The notes under the pieces: model-generated
Told to the model about the DNA's origin: nothing
The model's database searches: none
Seen by the model: the letters and a program-made list of their open reading frames with translations, nothing else
Assembly (NCBI GenBank): GCA_019279435.1
Contig: JAAALK010002129.1
Coordinates: 124,001-188,000 of the forward strand
Source: Zizania palustris
Lineage: Eukaryota > Streptophyta > Magnoliopsida > Poales > Poaceae
Direction of reading: 5' to 3'
DNA: 64,000 nt
Part shown: piece after piece, positions 44,343 to 56,369 of the stretch
How positions within the stretch are numbered: the stretch's first letter is position 1
Layout: each line of letters starts with the position of its first letter
Position numbers and translations under genes: made by a program

Positions 44343-44535
44343 CTATTGGGTACACCCTTTGAAGTTATTTGAATGTAATATTGGTTTTTGTGTTCATTTC
44401 GTTGAATCTATTGTGTACTCCCTCTGAAGTTATTTGAATTTGGTATTTGGTTTTGTGATCATTCGTTGAATCTATTGTGTATTCCCTTTGAAGTTAGTTC
44501 AATGTAATATTTGTATTGGAATACATGTCTCAAAT
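44343..44535 (+). repeat. Three tandem ~65 bp units after the RPA-like gene
   Basis: Copies start near 44343, 44409 and 44472 with CTATTGTGTACTCCCTTTGAAG then TTATTTGAATGTAATATT. They sit 75 bp after the stop, so may be part of the 3' UTR. The remaining bases to 44978 are AT-rich with no gene recognised. Confidence 0.75.
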
Positions 44536-44978
44536 TCAAATACGCTTATTTACAAACTGAAAACATCATTCACTGTAATACTCTCATTCCTAACCCTATT
44601 TAAATAATCATCCAATGCCCTATTTAAATAACAAATTTGTAATCCTAACCCTCAAAATAACCCTTTCATCCAAAACAAGTATTCTAAATCACACTTTGGT
44701 ACCAAGAAAAATAAATTAAAAACTCAAACACTTATCTGAATTAAATTCATGTTCCATCTATAATGTTTCCACTCAAGTGTCGTTTGTTTGGTGGTTAACC
44801 AATTATGCAATCAACAGGTCACTCGACGCCGCGATAACAAAGCTATCAACCATGTCAGAAAATATAGCGAGGAGAGAGGGGAAAGAAGGTTATTATATTT
44901 TATGCGCCTAATTTATTCTGTTTATTTGTCTATTCAAATATTTGTGCTACAACATTACACTAAAATTATTGTCACTAA

Positions 44979-47900
44979 ATGTGTACTCATTTTAAATTTT
45001 TAGTTATCGATGGTCGTCATAGACAAAAGAGAAATCGCTGTAACAATTTGCCTCACGGTCCTTCTGGAATTTGTATTCGACAACCATCACAGACTCCATC
45101 GGAAAGTTCATCGGACGGTGAAAATGTGTCATATCGACCACCGTCCTCATTTGTTGTTCCTACGCAAAGTACCCTTACATCCACGGGATTATTTCAAGGA
45201 CAAACCTCTAATGGTATGAACTACTGCAATGTGGGTTGTGCAATTACTAATAGCAAAAATTATGTCTCATGTGAATACATAAACTTTGTGCAGGTGCAAA
45301 ATCTGCTATAGTCGCATCTCCAACTATCGAATCACAAGAGCAAGAAGCAATTCCATCTGTTCAACAAACCCAACTTGACCGATCGATAGATCGTGCTGAG
45401 ATAAGGCGTGCTCGTGAAAGAGCACGCTATGCAAGCTTGACACCAGAGCAACGAAACAATAGACGTGCACGTGATAAAGCCCGATATGCAAGTATGACGG
45501 ATGAACAGAGACAATTGAGGCGAGAGAATCAACGATAGTCAGTAAGTATGACAGATGAGCGAAGTCAGGTTATGCGAGAAAAACGTAACCAACGATATCG
45601 AGCAAGAAGAAGAACTCTTGGTCCAAACTGTGTTGTTCGTAATACACCACATGCCTCTGAGATAGGATCTAACAACCTTGATACAACTGACGTTGTCTAC
45701 CAGAACCTACCTGTTAGCGCTCATATTTTAAAGACTCAGCCAGACTGTCGTCATTGTGGTGCGAAGAGGTTTGAATATGAGCCGCCAGGATTTTGTTGTA
45801 TGAATGGCAAGGTCAAACTTGAAATGCCCGCGCCACCTGAGGAGCTTCGACGGTTGTACACAGGTGAAGACGTTCAATCGCAACATTTTATAGAGAATAT
45901 TAGATATTTTAACAGTCATTTCTCCTTCACCACAATGTACTGTGATTATGACAAGAACCTCGCAAGTGCAAGGGATGGAGTTTACACATTTAAAGCACAT
46001 GGGCAAATGTATCATAACATACATTCTTTTGGGAATGGAGACAATGAACCAAGCCACTTGCAGTTGTACTTCTATGATGATGATCCTAGCTTATCACATC
46101 GTTTCCGTCGTGCTCGAGATGAGATATATAGAGAAAGGGACATATCTATTATTAGATGTTTGGTACATATTTTGAGAGATAATCCCTACTCTGAAACATT
46201 CAGAAGCCTAGGACAGGTTGAAGACGTTGATGAATATCGTATTGTGCTAAATATGGATTATAAGCTAGACCAGAGAACTTATAACAGACCATTAACATCA
46301 GAGGTTGCTGCTGTGTGGGTTGAGGGGAATGATATTAATAAACATTTTGATCGTAGCATCACCTTGTTTGGCAATAACAACAACTACTATTCAATTAGAC
46401 CGAGTGATGGGTGCTACGACCCTTTGTCATACCCCCTATTTTTTCCAAGAGCGGAGCTCGGTTGGCATTCTGATATACCAAGACAAGGTATTGACATTAG
46501 TCAAATAAGTGCAACCCGACAAAGAAATGCTGACAACTCAGGTTAGCTAAGTGACTCATATTCATGTTATTACGATACTATTAATCCATACGCTAATCAC
46601 CTAACTGATTTCTCTTTTCTTTGTAGATACTACCAGCAAGTTTTTTGTTTCGATGCGTGAATATTATTGCTATAAATTCCAGATGCGTAGTGGAATCTTC
46701 AACACGGTCTTGTATGGGAGACGTCTATTCCAACAGTTTGTAGTTGATACCTACATAAAAATTGAAACGTCTCGCCTGAATTACTTCTTATACAATCAGA
46801 AGAAAATTCGTGCGGATCTTTATCAGGGCTTGATGGATAGTGTATCTGTTGGAGAACATAGAGCCAACAGATTGGGAAAAAGATGGGTCCTACCTGCATC
46901 GTTTATCGGTGGCGGGAGGGATATGAGACGAAGATATATGGATGCTATGGCCTTAGTGCAGAAGTATGGAAAACCCGACATATTTATCACAATGACTTGT
47001 AATCCTAATTGGGAAGAGATAATTAGGGAGCTTGGACCTGGCCAAACACCACAAGATCGTCCTGATCTTGTTGTGCGTGTATTTAAAGCCAAGCTAGAGG
47101 ATCTCAAGTTCCAGCTATTTCGTAAACATATCTTAGGAATCATTGCAGCACAAGTACATGTAATCGAGTTCCAAAAAAGGGGTCTACCGCATGCACATTT
47201 CCTCCTTATCATGGAGTCAACTTACAAATTGAGTTGTCCCGATGAGTATGATAATGTTATCTCAGCAGAACTTCCAGATAAGGATATATACCCGGAGCTA
47301 CATGAAATGGTAGTGAAACATATGATGCATGGCCCATGTGGCCCACTAAATAGGAAGAGTCCATGCATGAAAAATGGTAGTTGCAAGTGCTATTATCCAC
47401 GCCAATTTAGTGACACAACTATCCAAGGTCAAGATTCTTACCCTATTTACAGGAGAAGGGATGGCAGTCAGAGGGTAAGAGTGAGAGGTCATGAATTAGA
47501 CAATAGATGGGTTGTTCCATATAATCCTATGCTTCTAAGAATGTATGACTGTCACATCAATGCAGAGGTTTGTTCGAGCATTAAGGCTGTGAAGTACCTC
47601 TACAAGTATATTTATAAGGGGCATGATAGGGCATCTGTGTCCATGAATGAAGCTGATGAAAACCACGAGATTAATGAGATAAATGAATATAGGGATGCTA
47701 GGTGGGTAACACCACAGGAGGCATTATGGAGAATATTTGGAGTTGATCTTAGCGGGATTTCGCCACCAGTGCTACAGTTACAGCTCCACCTCCCAGGAAT
47801 GCATCTTGTGTCCTATAGAGAGAATGCTGATGTACGTGAAGTTCTCGACCAACAGGGTGCCTCAAGAACCATGTTGACTGAGTATTTCAAGGCAAATCAG

Positions 47901-49866
47901 CAATTTATGTGGGCACGCACGTTACTTTATAGGGAATTCCCACAAAATGCAGTGTGGTTGCCTGGACGTAAGCTTTGGAAAATAAGAGAATGAAGCACGC
48001 AGATTGGGAGGATCATCTCAGCACATCCAGCAGAGGGAGAGAGATACTACTTGAGGGTTCTATTAAACCATGTGGTTGGTGCTACTTCATTTGAGGATTT
48101 GAGGACATATGATGGTATTGTATACCCTACATTTCGAGAAAGCGCTGAGAAAAGAGGTATTATTGAGTCAGATAACAGCATTGATGAGTGCCTCTCTGAA
48201 GCTGAAGTTTTTCATATGCCTTCGTCCCTCCGAAGGTTGTTTGCTACAATATTGGTTTATTGTGAACCTAGCGATGTGCGTGGACTCTGGAACAAACACT
48301 TCGAAGCAATGTCTGATGACATCCGACGATCCCAGATGAATGCATATGCAATTGAACAATTGGTGTTATTGGATATCAGAAAATTGCTTCAGTCAATGGG
48401 TAAAGAGATAACATCATTTCCTCTTCCAGAAATTGATGAATCATATGACACCATGGCGGGTGAGGTGAGGGAGATTTGTGAAGAGTCCTCTATACAAGTG
48501 GATAATGAGCTACTAGCGAGCACATCCTCTCTTAATGCAGAACAAAGATATGCTTATGACATTATACTATCATCCGTTGACAACAATAGTGGAGGTGTGT
48601 TTTTTGTTGATGGTCCAGGAGGAACAGGAAAAACCTTTCTGTACAAAGCTTTATTAGCAAAAGTCCGTAGCGAGGGGAAGATAGCTATTGCTACTGGAAC
48701 ATCTGGTGTTGCTGCTTCGATCATGCCTGGAGGTAGGACGGCTCATTCAAGGTTCAAGATACCACTAAGCATACAAGATAATGCGGTGTGTAACTTCACC
48801 AAACAAAGTGGTACTGCTAAGCTTCTTCAAAAAGCTTCGCTTATATTATGGGATGAAGTCTCCATGACAAAAGACAGGCAATAGAGGCATTGGACAAGAG
48901 CATGAGGGACATAATGGAAAAGCCCAATCTTCCATTTGGAGGCAAAACAATGGTTTTTGGAGGTGACTTCAGACAAGTTCTTCCAGTTATACGAAAGGGG
49001 AATAGGGCTCAAATTGTAACGCAACCTTGCGTAGATCTTACCTATGGGATAACATGCATCAATTGAGACTTGTCCATAACATGAGAGCTCGATCAGATAT
49101 ATGGTTTTCAAACTACCTGCTACGGATTGGCAATGGCATTGAAGAGACCATCGATGATAGTCTTATTGACATGGTATTTCCAATGTTAGGTGCAAACATG
49201 ACTGATGCAGACTACATCACATCTCGAGCTATTTTGTCAACGAGGAATGAGAACGTTGATGCAATAAACATGAAGCTTATCGAACGTTTTCCTGGTAACG
49301 GGATGATTAATCACAGTCATGATCGAGCAGTCGATGATCCATGCAACCATTATCCGTCTGAGTTCCTGAATTCATTAACGCCAAATGGGTTACCTCCACA
49401 TATATTAAAACTCAAGGTTAATTGTCCTGTGATTTTGCTCAGAAATCTTGACCCGGCCAATGGTCTGTGTAATGGGACTAGGTTGATAGTCCGAGCATTT
49501 CAAAGAAATACTATTGATGCTGAAATTGTATTGGGACAACATGCTGGTGAGAGAGTCTTCCTTCCACGCATACCCTTGTGCCCCTCCGATGATGAGATGT
49601 TCCCCTTCAAGTTTAAGAGGAGTCAATTTCCTGTTAGGGTGAGTTTTGCAATGACAATTAATAAAGCACAGGGTCAAACAATACCGCATGTTGGAATATA
49701 CCTCCTGAACCCGGTGTTCTCTCATGGACAATTATATGTAGCTCTGTCACGAGCAACTTCTCGTAGCAATATCAAAATACTCGCCGCTTCAGAAACAAAT
49801 AGGGGTATCAATTCAACAAGCACGCTAACGAAGAATATCGTCTACAAGGAAGTGCTCACTGGGTAG
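44979..49866 (+). pseudogene. RepHel (rolling-circle Rep plus PIF1-like helicase) of the Helitron, broken
   Basis: RepHel nicks and unwinds the Helitron for rolling-circle transposition. N-terminal region: intron 45214-45293, then repeats such as ARYASMTDEQRQLRRENQR (45400-45620). Intron 46542-46626. Rep part (46627-47990): MTCNPNWEEI, the HUH-type LPHAHFLLIME (about 47190) and the two-tyrosine motif KYLYKYIYKGHD (about 47600). Helicase: Walker A GPGGTGKT (about 48615), Walker [10 protein letters not shown] (about 48850), C-terminal MTINKAQGQTI and YVALSRAT. Breaks: TAG at 45537-45539 in a repeat, TGA at 47991-47993, a frameshift near 48880 and a one-base loss near 49005. The true start may lie further upstream than 44979. 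Confidence 0.9.
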
Positions 49867-49970
49867 ATAAAAGAAGATGTACTCATTGTATAGTATATTG
49901 TACAATTTCATACCAGATCTGTAATTATAAATATGCAATGACACTTTATATAGAAAAATGATAGCTCTAT

Positions 49971-50294
49971 GTATTGTTTTGAGAAATAATGTATTATTTT
50001 GTTTCTTATCATCGCAATATTACTAATATACATGTGTTCGGCAAATATATCATGTTCTAAATATATTGCCGTTAAAATTATGCATCCGTTGCAACGCACG
50101 TGCACCTTACTATTAAGTTTAATATGGGGAAAATTTTAGTAAATTTCATCATGTATTGTTTTGAACAATAATATATTATTTTGTTTTTTATCATCGTAAT
50201 ATTACTAAATAAATTTGTTCGGCAAATATATCATGTTCTAAATATATTGCCGTTAAAATTATGCATCCGTTGCAACGCACGGGCCTCTCACTAG
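49971..50294 (+). repeat. Tandem pair of Helitron 3' termini
   Basis: Copy 1 (49971-50113) and copy 2 (50153-50294) share GTATTGTTTTGA...TTCGGCAAATATATCATG...GCATCCGTTGCAACGCACG. Copy 1 ends GTGCACCTTACTAT and copy 2 ends GGCCTCTCACTAG. Both have the hairpin word, but only copy 2 has the functional-looking CTAG end next to the insertion junction. Confidence 0.9.
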
Positions 50295-50722
50295 TGAGTT
50301 GGTATATGGACAATAAACTGTTTTACCCGTAGAGATAAATCTTTGCTTGTTAAGGTTGCTTAAGCAAGATGGCTTATCGGTCGATGAGTATGAAACTCTT
50401 TTGAAGGATAATTTGGAAGAGGTGACCGGTAAGAAGTTAAGAGCTCTTGAGGCAATAGAAGAGTAGCTAGAGCTTACAACAAGAAAGTGAGAGCAAAATC
50501 ATTTCAAGTGGTGACTTGGTTTGGAAGACGATTTTGCCTTTAGGCACTAAGAGCCCAAAGTTCGGTAAATGGTTGACTAGCTGAGAACGTCCTTTTAGAG
50601 TTGTTGAAATCGCTCCAGGTAATGCTTATTTTCTACAGTCTCTGCAAGGAGAGCGATTTCGTAGAGCTTTGAATGGTAGGTATTTGAAAAAGTACTTCCC
50701 AAGTGTGTGGCAAAACGCTTGA
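50295..50722 (+). pseudogene. Integrase of element G, C-terminal part
   Basis: It resumes ELVYGQ-like coding right after the Helitron, then includes DLVWKTILPLGTKSPKFGKW, RPFRVVEIAPGNAYFLQSL and ALNGRYLKKYFPSVWQN, ending TGA at 50720-50722. Internal stops near 50321, 50464 and 50580 and shifts of frame show decay. Bases 50723-50809 are the remaining 3' untranslated part; the polypurine tract before the LTR is degenerate. Confidence 0.82.
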
Positions 50723-50809
50723 AGTGTCAAAAGGCCGATATGGAGCATATCGCCCTTAGCTCATTGTGCTTTTGGCTCACTAAAGTTTGCCAAAAACATA
50801 GGCGGCATG

Positions 50810-52276
50810 TGTTGATCGCAAGAAATGGCATTAATGGTTAAATTTTTCAAAATACTAATTTTGGTAAATTAGACCGAAAATATGCCAAGACCTGGCAAAG
50901 TCCAGTCCAACCGGCCACATATGCCCGGTCTAACTGGCCATTTAGTCCCAGTTGGACTGGCCACATGGGTTCGGTCGGACTGGCCCAACTGGAGTGTCAG
51001 TCCAATTAGATGATTTTAGGGTGTATTTTATTCCTAATTAATTTTAATGACTTGGAACTCGTGTCTAACTCAGATTATACCCCAGGCACTGATGACCAAC
51101 CTCTATAAATAGAGGCAAGGCTGATTCAAGGAGACCGCCCAAAACTCTAATAGATCCAATCTATTATTTCCTCGAATCGTACATTTACTTTTCAATTTAC
51201 TTTCTTGCCCTACATTCAATTCAGCACGTAGATCTTCATGAGTTTGCATTGAAAGCTCTCTGTTTGCCATGTTGTAATCACGATAAGTCCTGGTCAGTTA
51301 GCTCATGAATCATCTATTTCATCCACATAATGGATTTATATCATTTTATCAGTTTTTACCAATAATTAGGTCTCTTGACCGAATTACCTCTAGTTTTTGG
51401 TGTTTTTTGCAGTGTTTCATCTCTCCCATCTTCTCCAAAATTTTCCTACAAGCAATGCACAGAAAGACGATCGCCGATACACCGAAACCCATATTCTTGG
51501 GGCATCCATCCTGACTAGAGGCAACCCCTCGGTCCAACCGGCCCATGCTTTGCCATCACTTGATGTGCCGGCACACTGCGGTCCGACCGGCGGCACAAGG
51601 CCGGTCTGACTGGGTTTCGTAGGAGGCTTCGGTCTCCTTCGCACGGACGCCAGAGCCATTCGCCTAGGGCACCACACGCCCTCTAGTCTAACCAGAGCCC
51701 ACCTTCGATCTGACCGACCGAAGGCTAGGGTTCGCGCCAAGCAGCAGGGTGTCCCCTTCGAAATTCTTTGCAACAGAGGTATCTTTGCGTCTGAGTCCAT
51801 CTTCGAGTCGACTTTAGTACCTCTGGAGATCCTTCGGTTCGACTGGGATTGTGCCCTCAGTCCAACCGGCCAACAAGCCGAAGGGTCCTTTGGGATACCT
51901 TCAAACCCCTTCGCATCAGAGCATCGGAGGCCACCCTTCGGTGAATCCCCGCACCACCGGTCTGACCGACGGTATAGCTTCGGTCCGACCAGCTTCTCTT
52001 GGTCGGTCCGACCGCTAGGACCTTTGCTCAAACTAGCCCTATTCTGGCTGGTTTAATTGTTGTTAGCTATTCTTCTTACACATCGGTTAATTGAATAATT
52101 TTAGATTAATATTATTTGATTGCCTGGCAACTCCGTTATTTCCTTACCACTCTTTAAGGATCGTCGGAATGCGTCATCGGTGTTGTGTTACGCTTAGGGG
52201 TTTACTCCTAAGTATCCGCATGCTTTTGGATCGCCGGATCGGCGTCCGTGTGTTTGGCGCATTTTCGTGTCACACA
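50810..52276 (+). repeat. 3' LTR of element G (about 1467 bp)
   Basis: It starts TGTTGATCGCAAGAAATGG, the counterpart of TGTTGATAGCAAAAAATGG in C, and ends near CGTGTCACACA. A TATA box CTATAAATAG is at 51103-51112. The U5-side part aligns with C (TTGCCTGGCAACTCC, CTAAGTATCCGCATGC). About fourteen GGTCYRACCGG words are spread through it. Confidence 0.87.
51103..51112 (+). promoter_or_regulatory. TATA box in the LTR of element G
   Basis: CTATAAATAG followed by AGGCAAGG, matching the minus-strand site in the LTR of C (16875-16884). Confidence 0.6.
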
Positions 52277-52382
52277 TAAATTCCTAGTCAGGCTTCAACT
52301 TCAACAGTGGAGTAAATAGCTCTATTTTTCTTGAAAGGTCAGCTATGAACCTCCTGAGAAAGTTTATCTTCCTGATCAGTGA

Positions 52383-52976
52383 CTACAACTTGGTTTTATC
52401 GGTAGGTGGTTGAGTGTTCTTAATTGCTTTGATACTGCGCTGCCTTACGTCAATCCCTCTTTCATGCACAATAAAGCCCAGAAACTTCTCGGCCGATACA
52501 CCAAAAGCACACTTCTCGGGGATCATTTTTAGTCTGTACTTCCTGGATCTCTCCAAAACTTGACGTAGATCGGCAACATGGTATTGAGTACTACCTGATT
52601 TTACCATTACATCGTCTATGTATATTTCCACCAATAGGCTGATCAAATCATGGAAAATGTAGTTCATGGCCCTCTGGTAAGTTGCTCCAGCATTTTTCAA
52701 GCCGAAGGTCATCACCACCCACTCATAAAGACCAATAGCGCCTAGGCACCAGAAGGCCATTTTGTGGATGTCTTCATCAGCCATGAAAATCTGATTATAA
52801 CCTGCATCCACCAGCAAATCCATGATCAGCATTGGGTATTCGTCTTCCAGGGTTGGCTTGTTCAAATATCTGAAGTCAACACATATCCTGACCTTCCCAC
52901 TTTTCTTCCATATTGGTACAATGTTCGATACCCACTCTACGTATCGGCATGGTCTTATGAATCCTGCATCATACAA
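52383..52976 (-). pseudogene. Reverse transcriptase fragment of element H
   Basis: It has GFIRPCRYVEWVSNIVPIWK, VRICVDFRYLNKPTLEDEYP, FGLKNAGATYQRAMNYIF, IYIDDVMVKSGS and EKCAFGVSAEKFLGFIVHE. Between MDLLVDA and GYNQIF about 14 residues are missing compared with C, removing the SFLDGN spacing of motif A, so the enzyme could not work. The open frame ends PPTDKTKL near the join with G. Confidence 0.85.
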
Positions 52977-53489
52977 CCTTGTTACATCGACCTTGATATC
53001 AGGATATATTTCTAACTTGAACCGCCGAGGTGACTACTTGAATGACCAATACCCTAGGTTTATAGGGAGCCGATGTTCTACAATCGATCAACTTAAACCC
53101 GGCATTTCGTCATACTCCCATGTGATTCAATCCCGATATTCCCGTAATAATGCAATTAATTCATTTTTTATTTCATCGAGAAGTTGAGTACTTACAAAGG
53201 TTGGCCTCAGTCTGTCACCTCGGTCTGTAGCTCATCGGTTGCGGCGAATCCTTGACCGGGTTTACCTTCTGCTTCATTGGTGTCGCCTTTAAAGGGTAAG
53301 CTTGGGCTATTCATTGCTAACTAGTTTGGCTCCATCATTTGATACTTCGATAAAATCACCATCCCAAGCTCTACCGAATAGATAGACGACTTCTTCCATC
53401 TCTCATACCAATAAATCAGCTATTGCTACGTTAACCGATTTATCAGCGGGAACGATTTCCACTTGATCACGGACCTACTACATGAGGCT

Positions 53490-53777
53490 CTAATGCATTA
53501 ATGATGGGACACAACAATTCACATGAATGCAATTGCGCCCCAGCAACAGACTATGGGATCCTTTTCCCTTTATGACGAAGAAGGTAGTCAGCACAGTCTT
53601 GCTCCCAACTGTCAAATTTGCATTTAGCACCCCCATTGTTTTTAATGAATTGTCGCCGAAGTCCCTCAGTACCATATTGGTTTTGATGAGATCCTCTGGC
53701 CCCTTCCCCAACATTCGGAAGGTGGCATACGCCATCAAGTTCACAATTTCCCCTCCATCTATCATCATCTTGGACAT
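53490..53777 (-). pseudogene. Protease fragment of element H
   Basis: MMIDGGEIVNLMAYATFRML carries the catalytic Asp of this family (B, C: DGGAT-NLMP). HSLLLGRNCIHVNCCVPS matches SVLLGRD-IHANCC. The region towards RT (52977-53489) is frameshifted. Confidence 0.8.
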
Positions 53778-53815
53778 TGGCTTCTCGTTGACCAGACCAA
53801 TGATGTAAATCGGTC

Positions 53816-54058
53816 TCAGGTGCTAATGCTTGTGATCTTCTGGCTTGTCGAATACAGCCGATTGTGGGTCAATGCTAGTTGGGCCATTGTATCAGCTTGC
53901 TCTGCGTCGCCTTCAGGAGTAGCCCGATACTCCTCGTGGAGGAAGAAAACCATGTTTACCCCAGCATCTTTCTTATCGTCATGATCGGCCTTGTCTTTCA
54001 CTAACCATTCACTTTTGATCCTTCGAGGCCGATTAGTCTCATTCTTGTGATTATGCAC
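53816..54058 (-). pseudogene. Gag-protease linker fragment of element H
   Basis: A short open frame rich in charged residues (NETNRPRRIKSEWLVKDKAD) precedes protease and ends AQLALTHNRLYSTSQ. It matches the place of the B/C linker (VTLPAEFALN), but the similarity is weak. Confidence 0.45.
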
Positions 54059-54595
54059 CTTCAGTTCTTTCTGCTGCAGTCGTTGTACTATCCTTTTATG
54101 ATTCTTTATGAAGTTCCTGCTAGGGCACCACTAAGGCTTTCCTGACGTGGCGCTGCCATCGCTCGACTAACTGTTTTCCTCCGTGTTGACATTGCCGAGC
54201 CTTTCGAGTATCGACGCCCTTGGTGGCGACAACGTCAGATGAATGGCCAATCTCTCCTGATTATGCGGCCTTGTTCCATCGATGCACGGATCATGGTCAC
54301 CTCACCACCTGCCCTCGCTACCACATTCAGGACAGTCGTCCATCGACAACAAATGCACCCCTTCATTCTAGTTGTATCTTAAGAACTCATGATTCCAATG
54401 GGGTTGAATCGTGAGTAATCATGATCGTCCTCGATGTCCAGCCTTTCTCTTGATTTTCTTTCATATTTTATGATCAGGCCCAAGAAGGTGACACTACTGC
54501 TGGTTCACCTGCTCTTCTTCGTGTGTCGATCGTCAGCGTGGTGTGCATGCACCATGTTGACCAGGAAAGGGTGACTGTTGATATTCATTGGCTTC

Positions 54596-55088
54596 TGTTG
54601 GGGGAAAATATTCCATCTTCAGGGTTATTGCAGTAACAGGACAAAGGTTGGTGATTAAGTCCAAGATTTCTAGCATATGACTCCGGGGATGCTTTGAGTC
54701 AAGTTCGAAGTATGACGACGGACTCCAATGGGAGTATATCTTCGAACTTCAACTCTTCCGAGAGCTTCCTTGCCAGCTAAGATGGAAGACTTATCTTTTT
54801 TCTCATTAGATTAGTCTTTTACCATTTTAGCCCTATTAAGGGTATCGAATAGTTTCCACTATGTCGGTTGTAATAGAGGGGTAAAAGGGTCTTTTCCTTA
54901 ATGTTTGGGCCTATAAATACCCCCCATTTTACCCTGTAATAGGGACCGAATACAAGTTATTCAATACACACTTTCGAACTATTCTAAGTTATTATCCTTT
55001 CGGAGGCTTGGAATAGTTTCTTCGCAAACACTTCGTTTGTTAGTTTCTAATCTTCAGAAACCTATTAGCGTAATCTTTTACGCCAACA
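54596..55088 (+). repeat. 5' LTR of element I (493 bp)
   Basis: TGTTGGGGGAAAATATTCC to TTTTACGCCAACA, with TATA CCTATAAATACC near 54911. Intact TG...CA ends. Confidence 0.9.
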
Positions 55089-55090
55089 GT

Positions 55091-55108
55091 TGGCGCCGTC
55101 CGTGGGGA
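55091..55108 (+). other. Primer-binding site of element I
   Basis: TGGCGCCGTCCGTGGGGA, two bases after the LTR, as in E and F. Confidence 0.8.
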
Positions 55109-55150
55109 ACCTAGTTCAAAAAACTTCGTTCTCTAACAACTTCTCACACC

Positions 55151-56369
55151 ATGCCTCCTAAGCGGAGTCCAGCCAGTAATCTGTTCGGAGGTCCCCTCGG
55201 ACCTCCGGAGTAAGATCTTCAGACACAGTTGAGGTCGGAGGACCTTTGACGTTTCCTCCACCTCAAACTCCGAAAGGGATTCCCCTTCCTCGAGCATACG
55301 GAGTTCCTCCGCCAACTCCATCTATACTTCGGCCAGCCGGAGTCCCTCTTCCACCTCAAGTTCCACTTCGAACTGATCCCTACAGTTCTCAAGACCCGGA
55401 AGACAGTCTTGGTGATATGGCTGCTCAAATGGCCAGTCTCCAAGCCGAAGTTACAAGGTGGCGGCAAGAAGCAGCGAATAGCTTCGTTCTCAAGCCACCC
55501 CAACCATTCCCGAAGTGCCCGAAGATGACGAGGTTATTTATCCCGAAGCCCCAGAGAATGCTTCCTTCGACACCGAGTCTCCGCTGCATCCCGAGTTGCA
55601 GAAAGTATGCTTCGACCCTAAGTTCAAAACTTCGAAGCTTTGCAAGTATGCCGGAGATGAAGATCCTAGAGAATTCATCTGTTCTTATGCTTTAGCAATT
55701 GAAGCCAGTGGAGGAGTACGGGATACTATGGCAAAATGCTTCCCCTTAGCTCTTCAAGGAGTGGCATTGCGGTGGTTCTGGTCTCTGAAGCTAGGATCAA
55801 TCAGTTCATGGGGGCAGTTGAAGAAGAAGTTCGTAAGCAATTTCCAGGGCACCTTCGTGCCTCCAATGTCAACAGGAAGTCTTTTCCAGGTGAAGAAGCT
55901 CCCTGGAGAGACCTTAAGACAATAGTTCCAAGCACTTCGCTCATACGAAGTCGCAAATTTGAGGGTTAACTACGTCTTCAGTAGTTGACACAAAGCTCGA
56001 GAGGGAGTTATTCATCCAGGCCTCCTGGATAAACATCATCGGAAAAAGCATATCTTCTGTTTCTTAGTTGATGTCTTCAGAGAAACTGCTACAGAGCCGT
56101 CGATACTGCAAGAATTGAAATTGGGAAGTAAAAACTTCAGCACAGCCCGCAAGGGCCTACTGTCGAAGGTGCAGCATGACAGGCGTAGGGGGGCAAAAGC
56201 TCCTCGTTCAAGAAGTTCTGAACAGGCACCCCCACATAATTTGCCCAAGAGCTCTACAACCCTCAGGAAGCAGACCATGGCGGAGCCGCCAGGGAAACTG
56301 GCTGGCAAGGGCCAGACCTTTTTCTGCTGTATTCATGGTGAAAACCGAAGTCACGCAACTGATGCGTGC
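55151..56369 (+). pseudogene. Gag of element I (broken, ends in gap)
   Basis: The ATG at 55151 gives MPPKRSPASN, like A and F. The frame changes several times. The gag domain is at 55515-55925 (YPEAPENASFDTESPLHPEL, ALRWFWSLKLGSISSWGQL, KKLPGETLRQ). TAG near 55923 and later shifts follow. The last bases before the gap encode a CX2HX5HX4C knuckle (CCIHGENRSHATDAC), the most intact copy of this motif in the window. Confidence 0.87.

Larger units (their letters stand above)
40649..50294 (+). mobile_element. Helitron, 9.6 kb, with RPA-like and RepHel genes
   Basis: It starts TCTCTACTATATTAAAGAG and ends GTTGCAACGCACGGGC..CTCACTAG, with the hairpin word about ten bases before CTAG. There is no target duplication. 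Removing it joins AGTCCATG to TGAGTTGGTATATGG and restores the integrase reading seen in C (VSPYELVYG). These are the defining traits of Helitrons: TC start, 3' hairpin, CTRR end, insertion before T. Genes: RPA-like at 42902-44268 and RepHel at 44979-49866. Confidence 0.93.
39030..52276 (+). mobile_element. Element G: relative of B and C, split by a Helitron
   Basis: Pieces 39030-40648 and 50295-52276 on the plus strand: archaeal-type RNase H, spacer, integrase, 3' LTR. Everything 5' of RNase H is missing beyond F. It is not the continuation of B, because both contain the RNase H region and differ in sequence. Its LTR has the same start (TGTTGAT) as that of C but is diverged. Confidence 0.87.
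52277..54595 (-). mobile_element. Element H: fragment of a gypsy element related to B and C
   Basis: On the minus strand: the end of gag (53816-54058), protease (53490-53777) and part of RT (52383-52976). No RNase H, integrase or LTR remains. The left end abuts the LTR of G. The right end runs into the LTR of I; 54059-54595 contains no domain I recognise. Confidence 0.8.
54596..56369 (+). mobile_element. Element I: family A gypsy element, 5' part up to the gap
   Basis: 5' LTR (54596-55088), primer-binding site and gag on the plus strand, the same family as A and F. The remainder is lost in the N gap; sequence after the gap belongs to a copia element. Confidence 0.9.

Noticed and set aside
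54059..54595. Possible host gene or other element between H and I
   Set aside because: Short scattered frames only, no domain, no splice pattern and no repeat ends recognised.
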